From contig NZ_CAXUSG020000017.1 of assembly GCF_964253915.1 (NCBI RefSeq), positions 1-64,000 of the forward strand: a stretch of 64,000 nucleotides of DNA, in the 5' to 3' direction. Both the position numbers and the translations under genes were made by a program. Numbering within the stretch: position 1 is the stretch's first letter; each line of letters opens with the position of its first letter. The notes under the pieces were generated by a model that had not been told where the DNA came from, did no database searches, and saw nothing but the letters and a program-made list of their open reading frames with translations. This DNA is from Metarhizobium sp964253915. Lineage in GTDB: Bacteria > Pseudomonadota > Alphaproteobacteria > Rhizobiales > Rhizobiaceae. Positions 16,243 to 24,681 of the stretch are shown here, piece after piece.

Positions 16243-16650
16243 ATGGTGGCACAGAAGGGCAAGGACCTGCTTTTGAAGGTCCACAACGGCAGCGGTTATG
16301 TGACGGTTGCCGGACTGCGGTCGAAGCGGCTGGGTTTTAATGCGGAGACGGTCGATATCACCGATGCGGAAAGCGCCGGGCGCTGGCGGGAACTGCTGGC
16401 CGGGGCGGGTGTGCAGCGCGCCGCGCTTTCCGGTGGCGGGATTTTCAAGGACCAGGCGTCCGATGCGGTGGTGCGGACGGCATTTTTCGATGGGACGATC
16501 CTGACCTGGCAGGTGGTCATTCCCGATTTCGGCACCGTGACCGGGCCGTTCCAGATCGCCGCATTGGAATATGCCGGGCAGCACAATGGCGAGGTGCAGT
16601 TCGAATTGGCGCTGGAATCGGCCGGCGCGCTCGCTTTCGGGGTGGCTTGA
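16243..16650 (+). CDS. Major tail (tube) protein, TP901-1 type (GTA gp9-like)
   Basis: A 135-residue tube subunit. Two adjacent ATGs exist; 16243 has AAGGAG at a six-base distance. MVAQKGKDLLLKVHNGSGYV, FNAETVDITDAESAGRWREL and the closing EVQFELALESAGALAF are the pattern of Phage_tail_2/TP901-1 tube proteins. The length is close to the R. capsulatus gp9. The first gene after the antisense transporter, it starts 118 bases from the transporter's start. Confidence 0.9.
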   Translation: MVAQKGKDLLLKVHNGSGYVTVAGLRSKRLGFNAETVDITDAESAGRWRELLAGAGVQRAALSGGGIFKDQASDAVVRTAFFDGTILTWQVVIPDFGTVTGPFQIAALEYAGQHNGEVQFELALESAGALAFGVA

Positions 16651-17021
16651 TGATGGGGCGCGGCACGGACGGGCGAGCGAACCGCCATCGCGGCGAAGTC
16701 GAGGCGGTCATCGATGGGGAGCGGCGGATTCTCTGCCTGACGCTGGGGGCGCTGGCGGAGCTGGAGACCGCATTTGCCGCCGACGATCTCGGGGCGCTTG
16801 GGGCGCGGTTTGCCAATGGGCGGCTCAGGGCGGCGGACATGATCCGCATTATCGGGGCGGGTCTACGTGGTGGCGGCAACGTGTTTTCGGACGAGGACGT
16901 GGCAGGGGCCGGCATCGAGGGGGGCATCACCGGTTCGGCGACCATTGTTCGTGATCTGTTGGCGGCGACGTTTTTGGGAAGCGAGGGTGGTACGCGCCCT
17001 CCGGTGCCGCAGCAGGCGTGA
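16650..17021 (+). CDS. GTA gp10-like tail assembly protein
   Basis: A 123-residue protein with NRHRGEVEAVIDGERRILCLTL, GALAELETAFAADDLGALGARF and AADMIRIIGAGLRGGG. This is the gene-transfer-agent tail chaperone family (Phage_TAC type). The ATG overlaps the gp9 stop (TGATG). It overlaps the next small chaperone gene by four bases, in the two-frame arrangement usual for tail chaperones ahead of the tape measure. Confidence 0.88.
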   Translation: MMGRGTDGRANRHRGEVEAVIDGERRILCLTLGALAELETAFAADDLGALGARFANGRLRAADMIRIIGAGLRGGGNVFSDEDVAGAGIEGGITGSATIVRDLLAATFLGSEGGTRPPVPQQA

Positions 17022-17260
17022 GCGCGGGTGCGGCGGCGCGTCCCTTTCCCTGGGACGAGGCGCTGCATGCAGGGTTTTGCCTGTTGCGGCTGGAGCCGCG
17101 GGTTTTCTGGACGATGACGCCGCGCGAATTCCATGCCGCCCTCGGCGGCTTGCGGGGGCGTGGGCAGGGGCTGCGGCGGGAAACGCTTGAGGCGTTGATG
17201 GAGGCGTTTCCGGATGGTGACGGGGCAGGAAGCGAGAGGCGGGATCATGGAAGAGGATGA
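17018..17260 (+). CDS. Small tail assembly chaperone (rcc01693-like)
   Basis: An 80-residue protein, FPWDEALHAGFCLLRLEPRVFW followed by MTPREFHAALGG. The sequence LxLxPxxFWxMTPxE is the fingerprint of the small GTA chaperone encoded between gp10 and gp11. The ATG overlaps the gp10 stop. Its end overlaps the start of the tape measure gene. Confidence 0.9.
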   Translation: MSAGAAARPFPWDEALHAGFCLLRLEPRVFWTMTPREFHAALGGLRGRGQGLRRETLEALMEAFPDGDGAGSERRDHGRG

Positions 17261-17828
17261 AGACACCCTGGCCGGCATGACGGAGCAGGCGGCGGCGCTC
17301 AAAGAGGTGCTGACCGATCTCGAAGGGCGGTCGCGGGCCTTCGGCTCGGTGTTGACGGGCGCCTTGCGTTCGGCGGCAAGCGGTAGCCGTAGCTTGGAAG
17401 ATGTGCTGCGCACGGTGGGCACGCGGCTTGCCGATATCGCGCTTTCCGTCGGCATGAAGCCACTGGAAGGGTTGATCGGGCAGGCGGTGGGCGGGCTGGC
17501 GGGACAGCTGGGTTCGGTTTTCGCTTTTGCCGATGGCGGCGTGCCGGGGCGGGTGACGGCGTTTGCCGATGGCGGGGTGGTGGCGGAGCCGACCTACTTT
17601 GCCATGGGCGGCGGACGCGGGCTGATGGGCGAGGCAGGCGCCGAGGCGATCCTGCCGCTGAAGCGCGGCAGCGATGGCGCTTTGGGCGTGGCGATGCAGG
17701 GCGGGGCTGGGGCGCCGCAGGTGGTGTTCAACGTGACGACGCCGGATGCGGCGAGCTTTCGCAAGAGTGAGGGGCAGCTTTCGGCGATGCTGGCGCGGAC
17801 GGTGGGGCGCGGGCAGCGGGGGCTTTGA
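17247..17828 (+). CDS. Short tape measure protein (GTA gp11-like)
   Basis: The start at ATG 17247 (MEEDEDTLAGMTEQ) has GAGAGGCGGG ahead of it; ATG 17214 is also possible. About 193 residues: an acidic helical N terminus, a central region around IALSVGMKPLEGLIGQAVGGLAG that would line the tube or cross the recipient membrane, and Gly-rich FADGGVPGRV / GEAGAEAILPLKRG, which is the hallmark of tape measure C termini. A tape this short predicts a short tail of the GTA kind. A RIME element follows. Confidence 0.88.
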   Translation: MEEDEDTLAGMTEQAAALKEVLTDLEGRSRAFGSVLTGALRSAASGSRSLEDVLRTVGTRLADIALSVGMKPLEGLIGQAVGGLAGQLGSVFAFADGGVPGRVTAFADGGVVAEPTYFAMGGGRGLMGEAGAEAILPLKRGSDGALGVAMQGGAGAPQVVFNVTTPDAASFRKSEGQLSAMLARTVGRGQRGL

Positions 17829-17867
17829 GGGGTGGGTGAGCAGGGCGGGATGAAGGGGGCCGCCTGC

Positions 17868-17992
17868 CTCCTTTTCCCTATGGGGAGGAGGTCGTGGCAG
17901 CAGGATGAGGGGGTGCCACGAGGGAAAGTTCTGCCGTGTTTCACCCCCTCATCCGACCCTTCGGGCCACCTTCTCCCCGCCGGGGAGAAGGG
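17868..17992. repeat. RIME-type palindromic element, copy 3
   Basis: The left arm is worn (CTCCTTTTCCCTATGGGGAGGAGG); the core GGATGAGGGGGTG..CACCCCCTCATCC and the right arm CCTTCTCCCCGCCGGGGAGAAGG are intact. It lies between the tape measure and DUF2460 genes. Confidence 0.8.
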
Positions 17993-18086
17993 GAAACGGC
18001 ACGCTTGCCGTTTCTTGTCCGATCGCCCTCAGGGCGGGCGACATGTTTTCGGGCGCGGGCGGCTGGTTTTGAACAAGGAGACGGCC

Positions 18087-18716
18087 ATGGGGTTTCATGA
18101 GGTGCGATTTCCGTTGCGGCTGTCGCTGACGACCGGCGGCGGGCCGGTGCGGCGGACCGATATCGTCAATCTTTCCAACGGGCGCGAGAGCCGCAATCGT
18201 CGATGGCGGGAGGCACGGCGTAGTTATGATGCCGGTTCGGGGGTGCGCTCGATTGCCGATCTCTATGAGGTGCTGGCTTTTTTCGAGGCGCGGGGCGGGG
18301 AGTTGAACGGGTTCCGTTTTCGCGATCCGTTCGACCATGGTTCGGCGCCGCCGGGAATGACGCTGGATGCGTTGGACCAGGTGATCGGCACGGGGGACGG
18401 GGCCACAGTGGTCTTCCAGCTTGCCAAGACTTATGGCGATGCCGGCGGGGCCTTTCGCCGGGTGATCACCAAGCCGGTGGCTGGCAGTGTGCTGGTTGCG
18501 GTCGATGGTGTGGCGGCGGGTGGTGTGAGTTGCGATTATACGACCGGGGCCGTGAGTTTTGCGCCGGGCAGCGTGCCGGCGAGCGGAGCGGTGGTGACGG
18601 CGGGGTTTTCCTTCGATGTGCCGGTGCGGTTTGCCACCGACCGGATCGATATCAATCTGCAGGCTTTTGATGCCGGCCGGATCCCGACCATTCCGCTGAT
18701 CGAGGTGATGCCATGA
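18087..18716 (+). CDS. DUF2460 distal tail protein (GTA gp12-like)
   Basis: A 209-residue protein. AAGGAG six bases upstream sets the ATG at 18087. MGFHEVRFPLRLSLTTGGGP, RTDIVNLSNGRESRNRRW and FFEARGGELNGFRFRDPFDH match DUF2460, the distal tail ring of GTA particles. The length equals R. capsulatus gp12 to within a residue or two as I recall. It overlaps the hub gene by four bases. Confidence 0.93.
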   Translation: MGFHEVRFPLRLSLTTGGGPVRRTDIVNLSNGRESRNRRWREARRSYDAGSGVRSIADLYEVLAFFEARGGELNGFRFRDPFDHGSAPPGMTLDALDQVIGTGDGATVVFQLAKTYGDAGGAFRRVITKPVAGSVLVAVDGVAAGGVSCDYTTGAVSFAPGSVPASGAVVTAGFSFDVPVRFATDRIDINLQAFDAGRIPTIPLIEVMP

Positions 18717-19603
18717 GGGCGATTCCGGCGGGATTGAAGGCGCATCTCGACAGTGAGACGACAACCGTTTGCCACGCCTGGCGGGTGACGCGGCGCGACG
18801 GGACGGTGCTTGGTTTTACCGAGCATGATCACGATCTCGTTTTTGCAGATACGCTGTTTGCTGCGGCAACGGGGTTTGCCGCCAGCGAGACGCAGCAGGC
18901 TGCCGGGCTTTCGGCCGAGGCAAGCGATGTTTCGGGCGGTTTTTCCAGCGCGGCCATTCGCGAGGAAGACCTGATCGACGGGCGCTACGACGGGGCGCGG
19001 GTGGAGGTTTTCCTCGTCAACTGGGCGACGCCGGCGGAGCACATGCTTTTGAGGGTGCAGGAGATCGGGGAGGTGACGCGTACGGCGGGGGATTTTCGCG
19101 CCGAGTTGCGCAGTTTCACCCACCGGCTCGGGCGTGACCAGGGGCGGCTCTTCGGGCGGCGCTGCGACGCAACGTTGGGGGACGGACGCTGCGGCGTGAA
19201 CCTTGCCTTGAGTCAGTACCGCGGCACCGGGGAAATCCTGGCGGTGGTGGATGCCACGCATCTGCGTGTCAGCGGGCTTTCCGAGTTTGCCGCGGGCTTT
19301 TTTCGCTATGGGGTGCTGACATTTGCGAGCGGCAGGCATGCCGGGATCTCCGTCGATATCGATGGGCATGCGATCGAGGGAAGCGCGGTGGAGCTGGTGC
19401 TCTGGTTGCCGATGGCGCGGTTGCCGGAGGTGGGGGATACGTTTGCCATCGTTGCCGGCTGCGACAAGGCGTTTTCGACCTGCAGGATGAAGTTTTCGAA
19501 CAGCCTCAATTTCCAGGGGTTTCCGCATATTCCGGGGTCCGACTTTGCCTATTCTTATGCGGATGGCGAGACGGTGCATGACGGGCGGGCGTTGTTCGAA
19601 TGA
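18713..19603 (+). CDS. DUF2163 tail hub protein (GTA gp13-like)
   Basis: A 296-residue hub. The N-terminal DUF2163 part contains AWRVTRRDGTVLGFTEHDHDL and the C-terminal part FSNSLNFQGFPHIPG. Cysteines at 151 and 160 (RRCDATLGDGRCGVN) and at 250 and 257 (AGCDKAFSTCRMKF) are placed like the four that hold an iron-sulfur cluster in the R. capsulatus GTA hub, so cluster binding is predicted. It overlaps both neighbours by four bases, the start in ATGA form and the stop on the peptidase start. Confidence 0.93.
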   Translation: MRAIPAGLKAHLDSETTTVCHAWRVTRRDGTVLGFTEHDHDLVFADTLFAAATGFAASETQQAAGLSAEASDVSGGFSSAAIREEDLIDGRYDGARVEVFLVNWATPAEHMLLRVQEIGEVTRTAGDFRAELRSFTHRLGRDQGRLFGRRCDATLGDGRCGVNLALSQYRGTGEILAVVDATHLRVSGLSEFAAGFFRYGVLTFASGRHAGISVDIDGHAIEGSAVELVLWLPMARLPEVGDTFAIVAGCDKAFSTCRMKFSNSLNFQGFPHIPGSDFAYSYADGETVHDGRALFE

Positions 19604-20043
19604 CGGCCGGGATAGGGAAGCGGGTGGTCGCCTTGGCCGAAGAATGGGTCGGCACGCCCTATCGGCACCAGGCGTCTCTGAAGGGTGTCGGCTGCGATTG
19701 CCTTGGGTTGATCCGCGGTATCTGGCGGGAAATTTACGGCTGCGAGCCGGAGGCGCCGCCGGCCTATGCGCCGGATTGGGCCGAGCGTGGCGGCGAGGAG
19801 CGGCTGCTATCCGCGGCAGGGCGGCATTTTCTGTCGGTGGTTTCGATGGATGCGGCCTTGCCGGGGGATGTGCTGGTGTTCCGCTGGCGGACAGGCTGTG
19901 CGGCGAAACATGTCGGCATCCTGTGCAGGGGCGGGCGGTTCACCCATGCCTATGAGCAGGCGGCGGTGATCCGTTCGCCGCTGGTGCCGGCGTGGCGGCG
20001 GAAGGTGGTGGCGGTGTTCCGGTTTCCAGCGGTGGGTGGATGA
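19600..20043 (+). CDS. NlpC/P60 tail peptidase (GTA gp14-like)
   Basis: A 147-residue cysteine peptidase expected to cut peptidoglycan during DNA delivery. The catalytic Cys34 is in GVGCDCLGLIRG, the His104 is in CAAKHVGILCRGG, and FTHAYE follows. WVGTPYRHQASLKG upstream is the usual family lead-in. It starts with a four-base overlap on the hub gene. A half RIME element lies between its stop and the gp15 gene. Confidence 0.93.
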   Translation: MTAGIGKRVVALAEEWVGTPYRHQASLKGVGCDCLGLIRGIWREIYGCEPEAPPAYAPDWAERGGEERLLSAAGRHFLSVVSMDAALPGDVLVFRWRTGCAAKHVGILCRGGRFTHAYEQAAVIRSPLVPAWRRKVVAVFRFPAVGG

Positions 20044-20078
20044 GGTGGGAAGGATGAGCGGTAAGGTTTTTCCGCGTG

Positions 20079-20128
20079 GCCCCCTCATCCGGCCCTTCGG
20101 GCCACCTTCTCCCCGAGGGGAGAAGGGG
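20079..20128. repeat. RIME half element, copy 4
   Basis: Only the right half is present: CCCCCTCATCC, CCCTTCGGGCCACC and CCTTCTCCCCGAGGGGAGAAGG. It lies between the gp14 and gp15 genes. Confidence 0.8.
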
Positions 20129-20177
20129 AAAGCGGCGGCTTTCGCCGGGTGATTTCGAAAAAAATGCGGGGTGGGTG

Positions 20178-23100
20178 ATGGCGACGATCTTGTTTCAGGC
20201 GGCGGGTGCGGCTTTGGGCGGGGTGTTCGGGCCGGTGGGTGCGATCATCGGCCGGGCGGCGGGGGCGCTGGCGGGCAATGTTGTCGACCGGGCGCTGATC
20301 AACGGGACGCGGACGATTTCGGGGGCGCGATTGTCGACGGCGCGGATTCCCGGCGCCGATGACGGCACGGCGATCAATCGGCTCTATGGCACGGCGCGGA
20401 TCGGCGGCACGCTGATCTGGGCGACGCGCTTCGAAGAGGACGTGACCGTCGAGCGGGCAGGCGGCAAGGCGAGCGGGCCGAAGGTCGAGACGTTCAGCTA
20501 CTTTGGCAATCTGGCCGTGGGGTTGTGTGAGGGGCCGATTGCGGGGGTGCGGCGGGTCTGGGCCGATGGGCGGGAGATCGACCTGACGCAGGTCGAGATG
20601 CGTGTCTATCCGGGAACGGCGACGCAGATGCCCGATCCGCTGATCGAGGCGAAACAGGGTGCGGGCAAGGCGCCGGCCTATCGTGGGCTCGCTTATGTGG
20701 TTTTCGAGCGGTTGCCGCTCGACGATTTCGGCAATCGCATTCCGCTCTTGCAATTCGAGGTGTTGCGCACTGTCGGGCGGCTGGAGGCGCAGGTGCGGGC
20801 GGTGACCGTCATTCCCGGTTCGACGGAACATGGCTACAGCACCGTGCCAGTGACGGAAAAGACCGGAGAAGGCAGTGCGCGGATCATGAACCGGCATGTG
20901 CTGTCGCAGGGCACCGACTGGGCGGCATCTATCGACGAGCTGACGGCGGTTTGCCCGAACCTCGAGAGCGTGGCGCTAGTGGTTTCGTGGTTCGGCACGG
21001 ATCTGCGGGCCGGCGAGTGCCGGATCGTGCCCGGTGTCGAGACGCTGGGGCGCGAGGAGGAGAGCGTGCCGTGGGTGGTCTCGGGCATTGCGCGGGCGGA
21101 TGCGCATTTGATCAGCACCAGCAATGGCGGTCCGGCCTATGGCGGTACGCCGAACGATGCCGGCGTGGTGGCGGCTATCGCCGACCTCAAGGCGAGGGGG
21201 CTGAAGGTGTTTCTTTATCCTTTCCTGATGATGGATGTGCCTGTTGGCAACGGACTGCCGGACCCGCACGGGGGGGCGGAGCAGGCGGTCTATCCCTGGC
21301 GCGGGCGGATCACCTGCCATCCGGGACCGGGGCAAACCGGCAGTCCCGATAGGACGGCGGCGGCGCGGACGGCGATCGACGGGTTTTGCGGCGCGGCTGC
21401 AGCCGGGGACTTTGTCGTCGACGGTACGACGGTGACCTATGCAGGCGAAGAGGACGAGGGATATCGGCGGCTGGTGCTGCATTATGCCCATCTGGCTGCT
21501 GCTGCCGGTGGTGTCGACGGTTTCATCATCGGCTCCGAGTTGCGGGGGTTGACGCAACTGCGCGACGAGACGGGCGCCTTTCCTTTTGTCGGAAAACTGG
21601 TGGATATTGCCGCTGCGGTTCGCGGGATGCTGGGGGCAGAGACCAGGATTACCTATGGCGCCGACTGGAGCGAATATTTCGGCTATCATCCGCAGGATGG
21701 ATCGGGCGACGTCTATTTCCATCTCGATCCGCTGTGGGCGTCGCCCGATATCGATGCGGTGGGCATCGACAATTACATGCCGCTCTCCGACTGGCGTGAC
21801 GAGGATCTTTCGGCGGACAATCCGGATGGGTTCCTGACGCCGGACGATCATGCCGGGATGATGGCGGCGGTTGCCGGTGGCGAGGGGTTCGACTGGTATT
21901 ATGCCAGCGATGCGGACCGCCGGGCGCGGCTGCGTTCGCCGATCACCGACGGGCTGGCCGGCAAGCCCTGGGTTTTCCGTTACAAGGATATCGAGAACTG
22001 GTGGTCGCGGCGGCATCACGAGCGTATCGGCGGGGCGGAGCTTGCCGCGCCGACAGCGTGGACGGCGAAGATGAAGCCGATCTGGTTTACCGAACTCGGC
22101 TGCCCGGCGATCGACAAGGGGGCGAACCAGCCGAACGTCTTCGTCGATCCGAAATCGTCGGAATCGGCGGCGCCCTACTTTTCCAATCGCACGCGGGCCG
22201 ACAGCATGCAGCGGCGGTTTCTCGAAGCGCATCACGATTGGTGGTGCGGGCCGGCGGCGCCGGATGACATGGTCGATCCGGCGCATATGTTTCTGTGGAC
22301 CTGGGATGCGCGGCCGTTTCCGGCCTTTCCGAAGGATCTCAGGGTCTGGAGCGACGGGCCGAACTGGCAGACCGGGCACTGGCTGACCGGCCGGCTCGGG
22401 GCCGGGACGCTGGCTGACGTGATTGCGGCGATCCTTCGGGATCACGGTTTTGTGGACTTCGATGTTTCGGAGGTGAGTGGTGACCTGCCGGGATACGTGC
22501 AGGGCGAGATCATTTCGGCGCGGGGGCTGCTGGAGCCGCTGCTTTCCGTCTTTCAGGTGGATGCGGTCGAGGATGGGGCGGTTCTGCGTTTTCGTTCCCG
22601 CGCCCGGGCGAGCCGGCCGGCTTCGCCGCGGAGCGTGCTGGCTGATTTCGACGGCGAGCCATTGTGGGTGGAAGAGCGCGGCCATGATAGCGATTATGCC
22701 GGCGAGGCGATCGTCGGGTTCTACAATCCGTTCCTCGACTATGAGCAGGCGAGCGCGCGTTCGCGGCGGGTCGCGGCCAGCAACGACCGGGTGCTGCGTT
22801 ACGATCTTGCGGCGGTGCTGCCGGAGGAGACGGCGCTGATCGGGGCGGAAGGCCTGTTGCGGGATCATCTGGTGTCGCGGCGGTCGGTGATGCTGTCGCT
22901 GCCGCCGTTCGATCTGGACGTGCAGCCGGGTGATGTGATTTCGCTGCCGGACGGGCCGGAGGGGAGTTTTCTTGTATCGAGGATTACCGATGGCGCAGCG
23001 CGGCGGATCGAGGCGCGGGCTGTTTCGCCCGCCGCCGGTATCCGTCCGCCGGCCATGAGCGAGGTGCCGGTGCCGGACGACGGTGCTGCAGCCGCCTTTG

Positions 23101-24026
23101 CGCCGGTGGTAATGCTGATGGATTTGCCGCGTTACGAGAGTGGTGTCGAGGCAGGTTTTGCCCGTGGCGCGGTGCTGACGCGGCCCTTTCGGCGCACGGC
23201 GCTGTCCTCCTCCTCGACGCTGGAGGGGTATCGGTTGCGGACGGTCTTCGAGCGGCCGGCGCGGATCGGTACGCTTGCTCACCCCATGATGCCGGGCGTT
23301 TGCGGGCGTTTCGACCGGGTGAATGCCGTCGTGGTCGATCTGGCTTATGGCGGGCTGGAATCTCGGCCGGTGGCGGCGGTGCTCAATGGGGAGAATCGGC
23401 TGGCGGTATCCTGCTCAAACGGCGTCTGGGAAATCGTCGGATTTTGCCATGCGGAAGAAGTATCGGCCGGCCGGTGGCGGCTGACGAATTTGCTGCGCGG
23501 CCTGGCGGGGAGCGAGGATGCGATGGCGGCGGGTGCTGTGATCGGTGCGCGTGCGATCGTACTCGATGCGGCGGTGAAGCCGGTCGGGTTGACGGCTGAT
23601 GAGGCGGGGTTGGCGCTCAACTGGATCGTCGAGCCGCTCGGCGCGGCGGCCGGGGCGGTTGCACCGGTTTCTTTCTCCGGCGGAATGCGGGCGGAAACGC
23701 CTCTGGCGCCGGTGCATCTGCGGGCTTTGCGGATGGCGGACGGCGATGTGCGGTTCGGCTGGGTGCGGTGCGGGCGGATCGACGCCGACGACTGGCAGGC
23801 GGTTGATATCCCTCTCGACGAACCGGAGGAGCGCTACCGGCTGGAAATCCTCTCCGGCGGCACGGTGGTGCGCCAGGTGGAGACGACGGCTGCGGCCTAT
23901 CTCTACGGCGCTGCGACGGAGATGGGGGATTTCGGTACTGCGCAGTCCGGCTTTTCCATCCGTGTCCGGCAGATGGGGCGCAAGGTGGCGCAGGGACTGG
24001 CGGCAACGGCCTATGTTTCACTTTAA
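20178..24026 (+). CDS. Giant tail fibre-hub protein with TIM-barrel domain (GTA gp15-like)
   Basis: A 1282-residue baseplate protein. The N terminus is membrane-like (MATILFQAAGAALGGVFGPV, GAIIGRAAGALAGNVVDRAL). YGTARIGGTLIWATRFEED and FSYFGNLAVGLCEGPIAGV match the phage tail part. A glycoside-hydrolase-like TIM barrel runs from about residue 300 to 720 (FGYHPQDGSGDVYFHLDPLW, IDAVGIDNYMPLSDWRDED, WFTELGCPAIDKGANQPNVF, HMFLWTWDARPFPAFP). A receptor-binding or tail domain closes the protein. Size and layout match R. capsulatus gp15, and the frame is uninterrupted. Confidence 0.95.
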   Translation: MATILFQAAGAALGGVFGPVGAIIGRAAGALAGNVVDRALINGTRTISGARLSTARIPGADDGTAINRLYGTARIGGTLIWATRFEEDVTVERAGGKASGPKVETFSYFGNLAVGLCEGPIAGVRRVWADGREIDLTQVEMRVYPGTATQMPDPLIEAKQGAGKAPAYRGLAYVVFERLPLDDFGNRIPLLQFEVLRTVGRLEAQVRAVTVIPGSTEHGYSTVPVTEKTGEGSARIMNRHVLSQGTDWAASIDELTAVCPNLESVALVVSWFGTDLRAGECRIVPGVETLGREEESVPWVVSGIARADAHLISTSNGGPAYGGTPNDAGVVAAIADLKARGLKVFLYPFLMMDVPVGNGLPDPHGGAEQAVYPWRGRITCHPGPGQTGSPDRTAAARTAIDGFCGAAAAGDFVVDGTTVTYAGEEDEGYRRLVLHYAHLAAAAGGVDGFIIGSELRGLTQLRDETGAFPFVGKLVDIAAAVRGMLGAETRITYGADWSEYFGYHPQDGSGDVYFHLDPLWASPDIDAVGIDNYMPLSDWRDEDLSADNPDGFLTPDDHAGMMAAVAGGEGFDWYYASDADRRARLRSPITDGLAGKPWVFRYKDIENWWSRRHHERIGGAELAAPTAWTAKMKPIWFTELGCPAIDKGANQPNVFVDPKSSESAAPYFSNRTRADSMQRRFLEAHHDWWCGPAAPDDMVDPAHMFLWTWDARPFPAFPKDLRVWSDGPNWQTGHWLTGRLGAGTLADVIAAILRDHGFVDFDVSEVSGDLPGYVQGEIISARGLLEPLLSVFQVDAVEDGAVLRFRSRARASRPASPRSVLADFDGEPLWVEERGHDSDYAGEAIVGFYNPFLDYEQASARSRRVAASNDRVLRYDLAAVLPEETALIGAEGLLRDHLVSRRSVMLSLPPFDLDVQPGDVISLPDGPEGSFLVSRITDGAARRIEARAVSPAAGIRPPAMSEVPVPDDGAAAAFAPVVMLMDLPRYESGVEAGFARGAVLTRPFRRTALSSSSTLEGYRLRTVFERPARIGTLAHPMMPGVCGRFDRVNAVVVDLAYGGLESRPVAAVLNGENRLAVSCSNGVWEIVGFCHAEEVSAGRWRLTNLLRGLAGSEDAMAAGAVIGARAIVLDAAVKPVGLTADEAGLALNWIVEPLGAAAGAVAPVSFSGGMRAETPLAPVHLRALRMADGDVRFGWVRCGRIDADDWQAVDIPLDEPEERYRLEILSGGTVVRQVETTAAAYLYGAATEMGDFGTAQSGFSIRVRQMGRKVAQGLAATAYVSL

Positions 24027-24044
24027 ATTGAAGGAGAAAACGGC

Positions 24045-24257
24045 ATGACGGATCTGAAGGAATGGTATCGTTCGAAGGCGGTGTGGGGTGCGCTGGTCGC
24101 CATTTTCGCGTCCTTGACACAGTTTCTTGGTATCGAGCTTGGGGCCGAGGACCAGCAGGCGCTGGCCGATACGCTGGTGACGCTGGCGGGCGCCGTGGGT
24201 GGTCTGCTGGCGCTGTACGGGCGGCTTTCGGCGCGCAATGTGATCGGCAAGCGTTGA
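24045..24257 (+). CDS. Two-helix holin-like small protein
   Basis: A 70-residue protein with AAGGAG before the ATG. MTDLKEWYRSKAVWGALVAI opens the first membrane helix (about 12-30), a short acidic loop ELGAEDQQ follows, and the second helix is about 44-60 (VTLAGAVGGLLALYGRL); a basic tail ends in NVIGKR. This layout (charged ends, two helices, last gene of a phage cluster) is typical of holins. With the endolysin at 8044 it would complete a lysis pair, though the two genes lie 16 kb apart. I cannot name a family. Confidence 0.65.
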   Translation: MTDLKEWYRSKAVWGALVAIFASLTQFLGIELGAEDQQALADTLVTLAGAVGGLLALYGRLSARNVIGKR

Positions 24258-24301
24258 GGCCTGGCGGGCGTCTTGGTAAAACTCCGGTTAAGGCGAGGCG
24301 C

Positions 24302-24341
24302 CCATTCATTTGCCATTCAGGCGGGTTGCGTTAAGTATATA
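24302..24341 (+). promoter_or_regulatory. feuNPQ promoter with 11-bp-spaced direct repeat
   Basis: CCATTCA occurs at 24302-24308 and again at 24313-24319, exactly one helical turn apart, followed 17 bases later by TATATA (24336-24341). OmpR/PhoP-type regulators bind such tandem repeats, so this is a candidate FeuP autoregulatory site. Confidence 0.5.
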
Positions 24342-24368
24342 GCCTAGAGTGCGTTTATTGATGGAAGT

Positions 24369-24623
24369 ATGAGGATGGCATCTCCGGCGATCTTGGCGAC
24401 CTTGGTGGCCGGCCTGACGGTTTCCGCTCCGGGCGTGGACGGGCGCAACCAACTCGTGCTGTCCGACGGGGATTGCTCCGCCGCCGCCGCCCAGGTGGTT
24501 GCCGAAACCGGCGGTCAATTGCTTTCCGCACAGCCTTCCGGCGATTCCTGCGTGATTACCGTGCTTGTTCAGGGCAATGGTAGCGAGCGGCCGCGCAAGG
24601 TCCGCGTCAAGGTGCCGATGTAG
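24369..24623 (+). CDS. feuN: FeuN-like small periplasmic regulator
   Basis: An 84-residue secreted protein: a Sec signal (roughly residues 1-25, ending near APGVDG), then a small domain with two cysteines (GDCSAAAAQVV and GDSCVITVLVQG) that could form a disulfide, ending RKVRVKVPM. Size, signal peptide and position directly before a FeuP-like regulator agree with FeuN, the essential periplasmic inhibitor of the FeuQ kinase in Sinorhizobium meliloti. The start could also be the ATG two codons later. Probably the first gene of the feuNPQ operon. Confidence 0.7.
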   Translation: MRMASPAILATLVAGLTVSAPGVDGRNQLVLSDGDCSAAAAQVVAETGGQLLSAQPSGDSCVITVLVQGNGSERPRKVRVKVPM

Positions 24624-24681
24624 GCGCCGCCGGCATCGCGACCGGACATTCAATCGCAAGCAACAGGGGATAGACGGCACG

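Noticed and set aside
1780..20128. CRISPR array from the repeated palindromes
   Set aside because: The copies are kilobases apart, are about 120 bases long and lie between genes; there are no regular spacers and no cas genes.
20976..23282. Long minus-strand frame opposite gp15
   Set aside because: Shadow of the TIM-barrel tail protein; no recognised domain.
5546..24257. A complete temperate prophage
   Set aside because: No integrase, excisionase, repressor, replication or attachment repeats are seen, and the gene set and lengths follow RcGTA.
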